A stretch of DNA of 64,000 bases from an uncultured Eubacterium sp. (lineage in GTDB: Bacteria; Bacillota; Clostridia; Lachnospirales; Lachnospiraceae). The DNA lies in assembly GCF_937958975.1 (NCBI RefSeq), contig NZ_CALGRE010000022.1, positions 1 to 64,000 on the forward strand. The letters are read 5' to 3'. The translations under genes were made by a program, and so were the position numbers. Under the pieces are notes generated by a model, which was given only the letters and a program-made list of their open reading frames with translations, did no database searches and was not told the origin of the DNA. This document shows positions 45,542-54,252 of this stretch, piece after piece; the stretch's first letter is position 1, and the number at the start of each line of letters is the position of its first letter.

Positions 45542-46548
45542 TTTTTCCAAAATATATAAAACCGGGAGATACTATAGGTGTAACAGCTACATCTAGTGGT
45601 ATTACCAATGAACTGAAACAAAAAAGAATTGCAAATGCAACAGAAGAATTGAAACTTAAAGGTTACAATATAAAACTGACAGATAATCTTTTTACAGCTG
45701 ACCATAGGGGATGCAGTTCTGAGGGAAAGATAAGAGGAGAGCAGTTTAATTCATTAATAAATGATAGTGCTGTTTCCTGTATTTTTTCTGCAGCAGGCGG
45801 GGATTATTTAATGGAAATGTTGGATTATGTAGATTTTGAAAAAATAAAAAGGAATCCTAAATGGTTTCAGGGATTCTCGGATAATACAGGATTGGTATAT
45901 CCGATTGTTACAACATGTGATGTGGCAGCAGTATATGGATGCCATATCAGTGATTTTGGAATGAAGCCATGGCAAAGTTCAGTGGAAAATGCTTTGGGTA
46001 TTTTAGAGGGCAGCGTAAAGACACAGAACTCTTTTGCTTATTATGAATCGCAAAGACATGAATATATGACAGGGTATGAGGGGTATTATAATGATGAAAA
46101 AGTAAAATGGGTCAACGCAAGAGGAGAGAATAAAATACAAATCAGTGGAAGGCTGCTCGGCGGCTGTCTCGATGTTATTGTTTTTTTGCTTGGCACGCAG
46201 TATGATGGCACAGAGCAATTTATAGAAAAGTATGCAAGGGATGGAATTATTTGGACATTAGAAAGTTTTAATATGGAGGATGTCGTATTAATTACACATC
46301 TTTGGCAGATGAAACAGAGAGGATATTTCAAAAATGCAAAGGGATTTGTATTTGGAAGACCATTCATGTATAATACATGGATAGAACAGCCATATCAAGA
46401 GGCGGTTATGTCAATATTAGGTGACTTGGATGTTCCTGTTATTTTTGATGCGGATATTGGTCATAAGGGACCACAGTTTTCGTTAATACAAGGGGCAATG
46501 GCTAAGATTACCAGTGTTGGTGGAAAAGGAGTTTTAGAATATGCTTGA
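45538..46548 (+). CDS. S66 family LD-carboxypeptidase-like protein
   Basis: 336 residues of the LdcA/MccF serine peptidase family, which trims peptidoglycan tetrapeptides or cleaves peptide-nucleotide conjugates. KPGDTIGVTATSSG start, RIFSAAGGDY-like nucleophile approach, WFQGFSDNTGL with the catalytic serine, and C-terminal FDADIGHKGPQF with the histidine. No signal peptide, as usual for cytoplasmic members. Overlaps addA by ATGA and the next gene by 8 bases, so translation is coupled. Confidence 0.88.
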   Translation: MIFPKYIKPGDTIGVTATSSGITNELKQKRIANATEELKLKGYNIKLTDNLFTADHRGCSSEGKIRGEQFNSLINDSAVSCIFSAAGGDYLMEMLDYVDFEKIKRNPKWFQGFSDNTGLVYPIVTTCDVAAVYGCHISDFGMKPWQSSVENALGILEGSVKTQNSFAYYESQRHEYMTGYEGYYNDEKVKWVNARGENKIQISGRLLGGCLDVIVFLLGTQYDGTEQFIEKYARDGIIWTLESFNMEDVVLITHLWQMKQRGYFKNAKGFVFGRPFMYNTWIEQPYQEAVMSILGDLDVPVIFDADIGHKGPQFSLIQGAMAKITSVGGKGVLEYA

Positions 46549-47266
46549 ATTAAGAGATGTTAAATTTAGTGTAACAGATGACAGCGGTAAACTTAAAGAT
46601 ATTATAAATGGTGTTAATCTCACAATAGATGAGAGTAAATTTGTAGCAATTACAGGACCAAATGGCAGTGGAAAATCAACACTTGCAAAATTGATTGTCG
46701 GTATTTTTCAGCCGACATCAGGTCAGATTTTATATAATGGAACAGATATAACAAATATGTCTATTTCTGACAGGGCAAAATTGGGAATTAGTTTTGCATT
46801 TCAGCAGCCGGTAAGATTTAAAGGAATTAAGGTGATTGATTTGCTGAGAATGGCGTCGGGAAAACAGTTAACTATCAGTGAAGCGTGTAATTTTTTATCA
46901 GAGGTCGGACTTTGTGCCAGAGATTATATTAACAGGGAAGTGGATGGAAGTCTTTCCGGTGGAGAGTTAAAGAGAATAGAAATTGCAACAATTATTGCCA
47001 GAGGGACAGCGCTTTCCGTGTTTGATGAGCCCGAGGCAGGGATTGATTTGTGGAGTTTTAATAGCTTGATTAAGGTATTTGAAAAAATGCAGCACAAAAA
47101 TAAAAATTCTATCTTAATTATCTCTCATCAGGAGAGGATTCTTGATATTGCAGATGAAATTATATTACTGGCAGACGGATTGATAAAGGCACAGGGCAGA
47201 AAAGAAGAAATTATGCCTATGGTCTTAGGGAAGAATCATGGTGTCTGTGAAAAATTACAGGCGTAA
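46541..47266 (+). CDS. SufC-like Fe-S assembly ATPase
   Basis: ABC-type ATPase of 241 residues: Walker A GPNGSGKST, Q-loop FAFQQP, signature SLSGGELKRIEIATIIARG, Walker B LSVFDEPEAGIDL and H-loop ISHQE. The GGExKRxE signature and DEPEAGIDL are typical of SufC, not of transporters, and no permease is adjacent. It partners the SufB/D-like scaffold 12 bases downstream. Together they fit the two-gene SMS (SmsCB) iron-sulfur assembly type; gene naming as sufC or smsC is possible. Confidence 0.88.
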   Translation: MLELRDVKFSVTDDSGKLKDIINGVNLTIDESKFVAITGPNGSGKSTLAKLIVGIFQPTSGQILYNGTDITNMSISDRAKLGISFAFQQPVRFKGIKVIDLLRMASGKQLTISEACNFLSEVGLCARDYINREVDGSLSGGELKRIEIATIIARGTALSVFDEPEAGIDLWSFNSLIKVFEKMQHKNKNSILIISHQERILDIADEIILLADGLIKAQGRKEEIMPMVLGKNHGVCEKLQA

Positions 47267-47277
47267 GGAGGAAAGAC

Positions 47278-48195
47278 ATGGACAAAATACAGATGGATTT
47301 ATTTGAACAGCTTACAGGTCTTCATGAAATTCCTGCAGGTGCTTATAATATTAGGGCAAATAGTCAGAAAGACAGTAGAAATACGACGGAAAATATTGAT
47401 ATTATAACAAAAGAAGATAAAGATGGAATTGATATATATGTGAAACCGGGAACAAAGAATGAGAGTGTTCATATTCCGGTTGTTATTAGTAAGACAGGTC
47501 TGGAAGAGTGTGTTTACAATGATTTTCATATTGGAGAGGGAGCAGATGTGCTTATTGTAGCAGGCTGTGGAATCCATAATGGAGGAGATAAGTTATCTAG
47601 GCATGACGGGATACACACATTTTACATTGGAAAGAATGCTAAGGTAAAATATGTGGAAAAGCATTACGGAAAAGGTGATGGAAATGGGGAAAATGTAATG
47701 AATCCGACAACAATTGTGAATATAGAAGAGGGCGGATTTATGGAGATGGAGACTGTTCAGATTAAGGGAATTGACTCTACAGATAGAGTTACGAAGGGAA
47801 AATTAGAGAAAGATGCAAAAATAGTTATCACAGAACGTTTGATGACACATGGAAATCAAAAAGCAACGACAAGGTTTGAGGTTGATATGGATGGAGATGG
47901 TTCCAGTGCAAATGTTATTTCGCGTTCGGTTGCGAAAGATAATTCAAAACAGATATTTTATTCTGTTATTAATGGAAATGCAAAATGTAATGGTCACTCG
48001 GAATGTGATGCAATTATTATGGATAACGCAAAAATTAGTGCGATTCCGGAAATTACAGCTAATGATTTGGAAGCATCTCTGATTCACGAGGCGGCAATTG
48101 GAAAAATTGCAGGGGAGCAGTTGATTAAGCTGCAAACATTAGGATTGACAGAGGAAGAGGCAGAAGAACAGATTGTAAATGGATTTTTGAGATAG
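47278..48195 (+). CDS. SufB/SufD-like Fe-S cluster scaffold (SMS type)
   Basis: A 305-residue scaffold, much shorter than the ~470-residue SufB. The beta-helix core and C-terminus are clear: HGNQKATTRFEVDMDGDGSSANVISRSVAKD, NGHSECDAIIMDNAKISAIPEITAND (cysteine in SECDAI) and LEASLIHEAAIGKIAGEQL with the conserved Glu/His. Only one such gene is present and there is no SufS or SufU beside it, matching the minimal SmsCB arrangement of anaerobes. GGAGG precedes ATG 47278. Confidence 0.88.
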   Translation: MDKIQMDLFEQLTGLHEIPAGAYNIRANSQKDSRNTTENIDIITKEDKDGIDIYVKPGTKNESVHIPVVISKTGLEECVYNDFHIGEGADVLIVAGCGIHNGGDKLSRHDGIHTFYIGKNAKVKYVEKHYGKGDGNGENVMNPTTIVNIEEGGFMEMETVQIKGIDSTDRVTKGKLEKDAKIVITERLMTHGNQKATTRFEVDMDGDGSSANVISRSVAKDNSKQIFYSVINGNAKCNGHSECDAIIMDNAKISAIPEITANDLEASLIHEAAIGKIAGEQLIKLQTLGLTEEEAEEQIVNGFLR

Positions 48196-48255
48196 AAGGT
48201 ATACGATGGATATTATCCGCATATTTACTTATAAAGAGTAAGATTGAGTATATAT

Positions 48256-49962
48256 ATGAACGAAAAGCAGGACAATCAATTAAATATGGCTTTGGATTTG
48301 ACACCGGAGCAATTAAATAAATCCCAAGAGTTATCCGTAGGTTTTGATGAAGCTACAAACTCTTGGGATTTGATTGTTAAATATCAGGGCAATTTAGACA
48401 GGGTGAGACAATTAGGGGGAACGGTTTATGAGCTGTCTAATGGATATGCCATTCTAAATGTACCGGAGCCGCTGGTAGATACGGTCTCTAATCTGGAAGA
48501 AATTATTTTTGTGGAGAAACCTAAAAGTCTCGAATTTTCTGTTCTAAATGGGAAACGAGTTTCCTGTGTGAATCAGGTTCAGGTACAGAACTCATTGATT
48601 GGTGGTGCAAATGGGTTGTTTGGCGATGGAGTGATTATAGGAATTGCGGACAGTGGTATTGATTATACAAATAGAGTGTTTTTAAATGCTGATGGGACTA
48701 CCAGAATTTTGAAATTATGGGACCAGGTTACCAATACAGTTTTTAGTGAAGAGCAGATTAATGAGGCATTATCCGGCACAAATCCCTATGATATTGTTAA
48801 TTCAAGAGATGTCTCCGGACATGGCACACATGTAGCGGGAATCGCGGCGGGAAACTATGCTGAAAATAGAAATGAGAATTTAGGTATTGCTACGAAAAGT
48901 AAGTTGATTATTGTAAAAATGGCAGAGCCTGCTTCAGATTCTTTTCCCAAAACTACACAGCTGATGGAAGCAGTGGATTTTATAGTAAAACAGGCGAATG
49001 AGTATGGGATGCCTTTTGTTATGAATATTAGTTTTGGAAATACTTATGGGGCTCACGATGGAACTTCTTTGATTTCTACTTATTTTGATTCCATTGTAGA
49101 TGGTAATAGAACGGCCATGGTGATAGGTTCCGGTAATGAAGGTGATAGTGCAGGACATGTAGGTGGTTTTGTGGCAGAGAACAGAGATATTGAATTGCAG
49201 GTATCAGATTATCAGGGAGCTTTTGGTATTCAATTATGGAAAAATTTTGTAGATGTTTGGGGAATTAGGATAACTGCACCATCCGGTGTATCAACACCGA
49301 TAATTAATAAAGATGGTTTGATTTTCAGTTATAGTTTGGATAATACGGATGTTAAAATTCTTTATGGAACTCCAAAACCTTACAGTAAATATCAGGAGAT
49401 TTATATCAGTTTGATACCGAATAACCGATATGTTGTAAAAGGGATATGGACGATAACTATAATCCCTGAAAAAACGGTAAGTGGCAGATATGATTTATGG
49501 CTTCCGACAAGCAGTTCGATTAATATAAATACAAGATTTCTGACCCCTAATCCTTTTATTACATTAACTGTACCGTCTGCAACGAGAAAGGCAATAACCG
49601 TAGGGGCATATAATAGCAATAATGATACAATTGCTACATTTTCAGGCAGAGGGTTTACGAGAGAGGATAATCAGATTAAACCGGATATTGTGGCGCCGGG
49701 GGTTGATATTTTATCTGCTTCCAATACAGGTGGAACAACAATTAGAAGTGGAACGTCTATGGCAACACCGTTTGTTACAGGAAGTGTTGCTCTTATGATG
49801 GAATGGGGAATTGTTCGCGGAAATGACCCATTTTTGTACGGAGAAAAGGTTAAGGCATATTTAATCCGCGGAGCACGGCACTTAGCCGGAATCGACAGAT
49901 ATCCAAGTGAGCTTGCAGGATGGGGAGCATTGTGTCTGAGAGATAGTTTTCCAGAGGGATAG
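48256..49962 (+). CDS. subtilisin-like S8 serine protease (Csp-like)
   Basis: 569 residues without a signal peptide. Catalytic triad complete: Asp in GIADSGIDYTN (~132), His in SGHGTHVAGIAAG (~189) and Ser in RSGTSMATPFVTG. An N-terminal prodomain (~110 residues) and a large insertion of beta strands between the His and Ser blocks resemble clostridial Csp germination proteases. A role in spore germination is plausible because the organism sporulates, but cspBA/cspC and sleC are not adjacent. ATG 48256 is preferred over TTG 48244; the ribosome binding site is poor. Confidence 0.85.
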   Translation: MNEKQDNQLNMALDLTPEQLNKSQELSVGFDEATNSWDLIVKYQGNLDRVRQLGGTVYELSNGYAILNVPEPLVDTVSNLEEIIFVEKPKSLEFSVLNGKRVSCVNQVQVQNSLIGGANGLFGDGVIIGIADSGIDYTNRVFLNADGTTRILKLWDQVTNTVFSEEQINEALSGTNPYDIVNSRDVSGHGTHVAGIAAGNYAENRNENLGIATKSKLIIVKMAEPASDSFPKTTQLMEAVDFIVKQANEYGMPFVMNISFGNTYGAHDGTSLISTYFDSIVDGNRTAMVIGSGNEGDSAGHVGGFVAENRDIELQVSDYQGAFGIQLWKNFVDVWGIRITAPSGVSTPIINKDGLIFSYSLDNTDVKILYGTPKPYSKYQEIYISLIPNNRYVVKGIWTITIIPEKTVSGRYDLWLPTSSSININTRFLTPNPFITLTVPSATRKAITVGAYNSNNDTIATFSGRGFTREDNQIKPDIVAPGVDILSASNTGGTTIRSGTSMATPFVTGSVALMMEWGIVRGNDPFLYGEKVKAYLIRGARHLAGIDRYPSELAGWGALCLRDSFPEG

Positions 49963-49977
49963 TTGATTTCAGTATTA

Positions 49978-50020
49978 TACAAAAGGCAGAGACCTGAAAA
50001 TGGTTCTGCCTTTTGTAAAA
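49978..50020. terminator. terminator after the S8 protease gene
   Basis: ACAAAAGGCAGA pairs with TCTGCCTTTTGT around a loop with GACCTGAAAATGGT; usable by both convergent genes. Confidence 0.7.
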
Positions 50021-50090
50021 ATGTATTTTATAGTTGAATCGGTAGTTTTATATATATCATTTATTTGTCAATACTTGTAATTGACATTGT

Positions 50091-50549
50091 TTATATTTTT
50101 ATATGTAGTTTTTTAATTAATTTTTTATTTATTTTGGCATTTATTGTCATGTTGTTGTCCCTTTTAAATCTCTTGAGTGCATTTTTGACTTTTTTATCAT
50201 ATTTTCCATCAACTTTCCCGCATTTATATCCAAGTTTGTTTAGTTTTTTTTGCACTTTTTTTACTGTTGATTTTTTATAGTATTTGGAAACTTTTTTTGG
50301 CTTAGATGTTGAAGATGCTTTATAGCTGGATGTCCTATAGGGGCAGATTCCATTGTTGTGTAGATGTGCAGGATGACCATTACAATGATAATGATAGCTT
50401 CCTAATCCGCTGGCATTTTTGTAATCATGATGACCACCCTGTGAATCTGTTCTGCCTGAATGTGCCGAAACAAAGGATGCTTGACAAAGCATTAAAGACG
50501 CTATTATCATAACAATAAATAATTTTTTTACTAAGTTTGTTATTTTCAT
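50091..50549 (-). CDS. secreted YHYH-domain protein with peptidoglycan-binding module
   Basis: 152 residues. Signal peptide to VSAHS. Then the YHYH domain: HSGRTDSQGGHHDY ... SYHYHCNGHPAHLH ... ICPY, histidine-rich and probably metal-binding. A basic linker leads to a PG_binding_1-like domain (VKKVQKKLNKLGYKCGKVDGKYDKKVKNALKRF) that would hold it on the wall. Monocistronic with a strong promoter. AGGAGGAG precedes the ATG. Confidence 0.85.
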   Translation of the reverse strand: MKITNLVKKLFIVMIIASLMLCQASFVSAHSGRTDSQGGHHDYKNASGLGSYHYHCNGHPAHLHNNGICPYRTSSYKASSTSKPKKVSKYYKKSTVKKVQKKLNKLGYKCGKVDGKYDKKVKNALKRFKRDNNMTINAKINKKLIKKLHIKI

Positions 50550-50579
50550 TTTCTCTCCTCCTAAAAATAAGATACTTTT

Positions 50580-50608
50580 AGTATAATATGTATATTAAAA
50601 AATGTCAA
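50580..50608 (-). promoter_or_regulatory. promoter of the YHYH gene
   Basis: On the minus strand TTGACA (complement of 50603-50608), 17-bp spacer, TATACT (complement of 50580-50585): close to consensus. Confidence 0.85.
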
Positions 50609-50768
50609 AAAAGACAGTATAAATAGTAATTATTTATAAAAACAACAAGAGTAAGTTTTTTAAGAAGTGAGATGAAAGTAAAAAATATGGCATATGCTTT
50701 ATGAGTATTCACATTACCACAAAATATCAATATATTATTATATAAGAGATATTGGGGAATGAGTGATT

Positions 50769-51317
50769 ATGGAAAATAATGTGAAAACGTTAGTTAACAA
50801 TTGTAACTTTGCGAGTATAAAACCTGCCATGATGGAATTACCTTATCCACCGATTCAGGTAAATGAAAGAAATCAGAATTATGCTAATTTGTTGAGTATA
50901 GATTATTGTGGCTCAGTATCTGAAATGTCTGCAATTACGCAATATATCAACAATGAAAATCGACTCTCGTGTGAAAAATGTCCTATAGCAAAGACAATTT
51001 TGGGAATTGCAATGGCAGAAATGATTCATTTGCAGAAGTTGGGAGAGTTGATTTATTTACTGGGAGGAAAGATTGATTTTGTAGCGAAATATTCAAATGG
51101 AAAACAGAATATTTGGACTCCCGAATATTTGAAAATTCCGGAAAATATGAAAAAGATGATATGGGCTGATATAGAATCAGAAAGGGCAGCAATTAATCAA
51201 TATAAAATGCATATAAGAATGATAAAAGACAAATATGTGAATGCTGTTTTAGAGAGAATTATTAAGGATGAAGAATATCATATTATGCTTTTACAGGCTT
51301 TAATGCCAAGAAATTAA
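50769..51317 (+). CDS. ferritin-like diiron protein
   Basis: A ~182-residue four-helix bundle with the full diiron ligand pattern: Glu in SVSEMSAI, ExxH in AEMIHLQK, Glu in DIESERAAINQY and ExxH in DEEYHIML. The class resembles manganese-catalase/CotJC or rubrerythrin-like proteins of anaerobes, and oxygen or peroxide removal is likely. ATG 50769; GTG 50763 is also possible. It is followed by an FAD oxidoreductase gene, but a hairpin (51339-51384) lies between them. Confidence 0.8.
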   Translation: MENNVKTLVNNCNFASIKPAMMELPYPPIQVNERNQNYANLLSIDYCGSVSEMSAITQYINNENRLSCEKCPIAKTILGIAMAEMIHLQKLGELIYLLGGKIDFVAKYSNGKQNIWTPEYLKIPENMKKMIWADIESERAAINQYKMHIRMIKDKYVNAVLERIIKDEEYHIMLLQALMPRN

Positions 51318-51338
51318 GAGAAAGTATTGATGAATTAT

Positions 51339-51384
51339 GAACAAAGTGGCTCCAAATCCAGTTCACATTGAGGTCACTTTGTTC
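51339..51384. terminator. hairpin between ferritin-like and FAD genes
   Basis: GAACAAAGTG (51339-51348) pairs with CACTTTGTTC (51375-51384). The T run is missing, so termination is uncertain. Confidence 0.45.
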
Positions 51385-51411
51385 TATAGATAATAACGGA
51401 GGATAAGTCAA

Positions 51412-52440
51412 ATGTATGATGTAATTGTAGTTGGTGCAGGGCCAACCGGAAGCACTGCGGCGAAAGTATTGGCAGAAAAAGGATATAAAGTTTTGTTGAT
51501 AGAAAAATTTAGATTGCCACGTTATAAGTCTTGTTCCGGTGTTTTGATTAAAAAGTCGATAGATTTGATAAAATTATATTTTGGAGAAAATGTTCCAAGC
51601 TTTACTATGTGTGAACCGGCTCAAAATTGTGGAATGATTTTTACAAATGATAATGGACAGGAGTTTCGATTTGAACAGGAAGGATTAAATATCTGGCGAG
51701 ATTCCTTTGATTTCTGGTTAACAAAAAAGGCAATGGACAACGGAGTTCAGGTTAGAGATTGTACATCAGTTATTTCCTGTGAAGAAACAAAAAATTCTAT
51801 AATACTTACATTACATGGAGCGCAAAATTATACAGAGGAAGCAAGATTTGTAATAGATTGTGAGGGAATTGTTGGAACATTAAAACGAAAATTAGTGAAT
51901 ACATCTCCAGAGTATATTACCACATTTCAGACATTTAATGAGGGGAGTATAGAGTTGAATCCGCACTATTTTTATGCTTATCTGCAACCGGAATTATCAC
52001 AGTATGATGCATGGTTTAATGTCAAGGACAAGTTTTTGATATTGGGCGTATCAGTAAAGGATACAAGTAAAATTGAACATTTTTATGAGAATTTTCTTTA
52101 CTATATGAAAAAGAATCATAATTTAAAAATTCATAAGCAGATGAAATCAGAAAAATGGTTAATGCCACATATTCGTCCGGGATGTCATATTGATTATGGT
52201 GTGGGTCGAGTTTTATTTTCCGGAGAAATTGCAGGTTTTTTAAATCCTATGGGAGAAGGAATTTCAGCAGGAATGGAAAGCGGATATTATGCGGCATGTT
52301 CAGTGGCAGAAAATTTTGATAATATTCAAGGGATATATAATACATATCGTGATAGTACAAGAAAATTAAAAAGTTATATGGAGCGGCAATGGAGTTTGGT
52401 TGGAGATATGGCGGATACTTTTAGTGAAATGAGATTTTAA
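51412..52440 (+). CDS. FAD-dependent oxidoreductase, geranylgeranyl reductase family-like
   Basis: 342 residues. GAGPTGSTAAKVLAEKGYKVLLIEK is the FAD Rossmann motif, RYKSCSGVL a conserved loop, and GVGRVLFSGEIAGFLNPMGEGISAGMESGYYAA the second FAD motif. The GGR/BchP-like group reduces isoprenoid or other double bonds; electron transfer to the neighbouring ferritin-like protein is another option. The substrate cannot be inferred. GGAGGA precedes ATG 51412. Confidence 0.8.
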   Translation: MYDVIVVGAGPTGSTAAKVLAEKGYKVLLIEKFRLPRYKSCSGVLIKKSIDLIKLYFGENVPSFTMCEPAQNCGMIFTNDNGQEFRFEQEGLNIWRDSFDFWLTKKAMDNGVQVRDCTSVISCEETKNSIILTLHGAQNYTEEARFVIDCEGIVGTLKRKLVNTSPEYITTFQTFNEGSIELNPHYFYAYLQPELSQYDAWFNVKDKFLILGVSVKDTSKIEHFYENFLYYMKKNHNLKIHKQMKSEKWLMPHIRPGCHIDYGVGRVLFSGEIAGFLNPMGEGISAGMESGYYAACSVAENFDNIQGIYNTYRDSTRKLKSYMERQWSLVGDMADTFSEMRF

Positions 52441-52481
52441 AATAGAAAATATGTGTAACAAAAAATCTATGTTTACTTTAG

Positions 52482-52535
52482 TGTGGCGGAAAACACGCAG
52501 CTGATAAAGTTGATAGTGCGCAATTTTCCGTCAAA
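52482..52535. terminator. hairpin between convergent genes
   Basis: TGGCGGAAAA (about 52484-52493) pairs with TTTTCCGTCA (one wobble), with inner GCGCA-type pairing to CACGC. It lies between the FAD gene and the esterase gene and probably limits both. Confidence 0.5.
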
Positions 52536-52552
52536 ATTAATTTTATTGCATT

Positions 52553-53551
52553 TTAAGATTTTTTAGAAAAATATTGATTTTTTCGATTAATCCATGCAGT
52601 TGAGGCATCCATAGCTGTGCGGCAGGCATTGGTTTGGTCGAGTGCATTTAACATCACAAAATCGTGAATAATTCCATATATTTGTAAGGAAGTAACATCT
52701 ATTCTTGCAAGACGTAACTTTTGCGCGAATGCTTCTCCTTCGCTGCGTAAAACGTCTGCCTGACCATTGATAATCATAGTATCGGGAAGTTGTTTTAAGT
52801 ATTCCATATTTGCACGGAGTGGAGAGGCGGTTATCTGATTTCTGTCTGCTTCAGACATTGTATATTGATTCCAAAACCATTGCATTCCAGCTCGATAGAG
52901 GTAATAATCTACAGCGAATTGGCAGTAGGATGGTGTATTAAAGCAATGATTTGTTACAGGATAATATAGGAGTTGTTTTTGAATTTTTGGACCGTAGCGC
53001 ATTTTAGACATTATAGACATTGCGATTGCCATATTGCCCCCGACACTGTCTCCGGCAACAGTTAGCGTGTTGTGGTTTATCGAATGCATATCTGGTGTAC
53101 AATTAGCAAGTGTGTATTTTCCATCTATAATATCCCATATATGTGAAAGTATAAAATAGCACTGTTCAATAGCAATAGGATATTGTGCTTCTGGAGAACG
53201 GGTATATTCGGGAAAGATAATTAGAGACTCGGTTCTTGCTGACAGTTCTCTGATAAGTTTTTCGTGTGTATGAAAGCTCCCAAAAACCCAGCCACCGCCA
53301 TGAATATATAAAATTACATTTTGAATACATTTGGAGTTTTGAGGAGTTACAAAATATATTGGTATTCGTCCAAAAGTAGTTTCTATTTTAGTATTACAAA
53401 TATTAGCAGGGTATTTGTATACAGGGGAATCTTGCGCCTGTTCTAAAATCAATCGTCCCTGTTCAGGAGGTAATTGAAAAATAAGTGGTGGAATAGAACT
53501 CTGGTTACAGACCATTTCCGCAGCAGATTCCAGTGGAATACATCGTTTCAT
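52553..53551 (-). CDS. alpha/beta hydrolase, hormone-sensitive-lipase-like esterase
   Basis: 332 residues. HGGGWVFGS forms the oxyanion hole, GDSVGGNMA carries the nucleophilic serine, NGQADVLRSEG the aspartate and IHDFVML the histidine: the HSL/acetyl-esterase (family IV) pattern. ATG 53551 is chosen because AGAGG lies seven bases upstream; the frame is open 29 codons further without a site. Likely acts on short acyl esters or acetylated sugars. Confidence 0.85.
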   Translation of the reverse strand: MKRCIPLESAAEMVCNQSSIPPLIFQLPPEQGRLILEQAQDSPVYKYPANICNTKIETTFGRIPIYFVTPQNSKCIQNVILYIHGGGWVFGSFHTHEKLIRELSARTESLIIFPEYTRSPEAQYPIAIEQCYFILSHIWDIIDGKYTLANCTPDMHSINHNTLTVAGDSVGGNMAIAMSIMSKMRYGPKIQKQLLYYPVTNHCFNTPSYCQFAVDYYLYRAGMQWFWNQYTMSEADRNQITASPLRANMEYLKQLPDTMIINGQADVLRSEGEAFAQKLRLARIDVTSLQIYGIIHDFVMLNALDQTNACRTAMDASTAWINRKNQYFSKKS

Positions 53552-53639
53552 AAAATATCCTCTGTTTTTCTGATAATCTATTATATAATATTGAATCATT
53601 AGAGGGTTTAGAAGTGTTACATATATTTTTTTATGCAAA

Positions 53640-53682
53640 TAAAAAGACGATAGAATTGATGAAAATCAAATACTATCGTCAG
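53640..53682 (-). terminator. terminator of the cold-shock gene
   Basis: GACGATAG...CTATCGTC with inner ATTGAT/ATCAA pairing; on the minus strand the stem is followed by TTTTT. Confidence 0.8.
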
Positions 53683-53709
53683 TTGAAGTAAAATCTATTG
53701 AATTACTTT

Positions 53710-53913
53710 TTAAAGAACTGTAACATGAGAAGCCTGAGGACCGGATTTACCTTCTGTAGTTTCAAAACTTACGCTTTGTCCTTCTTCTAAAGTTTTGAAT
53801 CCCGGTGTTTCGATTGCTGAAAAGTGAACAAAAATATCTTTGTTTGCGTCATCTATTGTGATGAAACCATATCCTTTTTCCGAATTGAACCATTTTACTT
53901 TACCTGTACTCAT
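53710..53913 (-). CDS. cold-shock protein
   Basis: 67-residue CspA-type RNA chaperone, a single OB fold. RNP1 is KGYGFITI and RNP2 DIFVHFSAI, with [10 protein letters not shown] at the start. TAAGGAGG precedes the ATG at 53913. The 330-base region upstream probably includes a long 5' leader, common for cold-shock mRNAs. Confidence 0.95.
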   Translation of the reverse strand: MSTGKVKWFNSEKGYGFITIDDANKDIFVHFSAIETPGFKTLEEGQSVSFETTEGKSGPQASHVTVL

Positions 53914-54252
53914 TTTAGTACCTCCTTATTATAATTTTGAAAAAGAAGACACAAATGTATAAAAAAATCATTGTATATTAGTTTTTTGTACATAAGTGAT
54001 AATACAATTAACTAATACCAATGATACTCTGCAACTATATTATTTCTTTTACTTATTTAGTATATCACGATTTTAGAAATTTATGCAATATAAATATTAT
54101 ATTATTATAGAGATTAAAAAGTTTATTTTAGTATAGTGAAAATAATGCAAAGGTAAAGTGCAAATTATAAAACAATTGAACCTTATCTTTTTATAACATA
54201 TATTGTATAATCAAGTTATTATCAGCGTAGAGAATTTAAGGAGATGGGTAAA
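53914..54252. other. divergent intergenic region, csp leader and mutarotase promoter
   Basis: AT-rich and without a gene. On the right a -10 TATAAT (54206-54211) probably serves the + strand mutarotase gene. The left part is presumably the untranslated leader and promoter of csp on the - strand, but I could not fix its promoter. Confidence 0.45.

Noticed and set aside
46541..47266. Transport ABC ATPase
   Set aside because: The GGELKRIE and DEPEAGIDL motifs and the adjacent scaffold gene indicate SufC; no permease is nearby.
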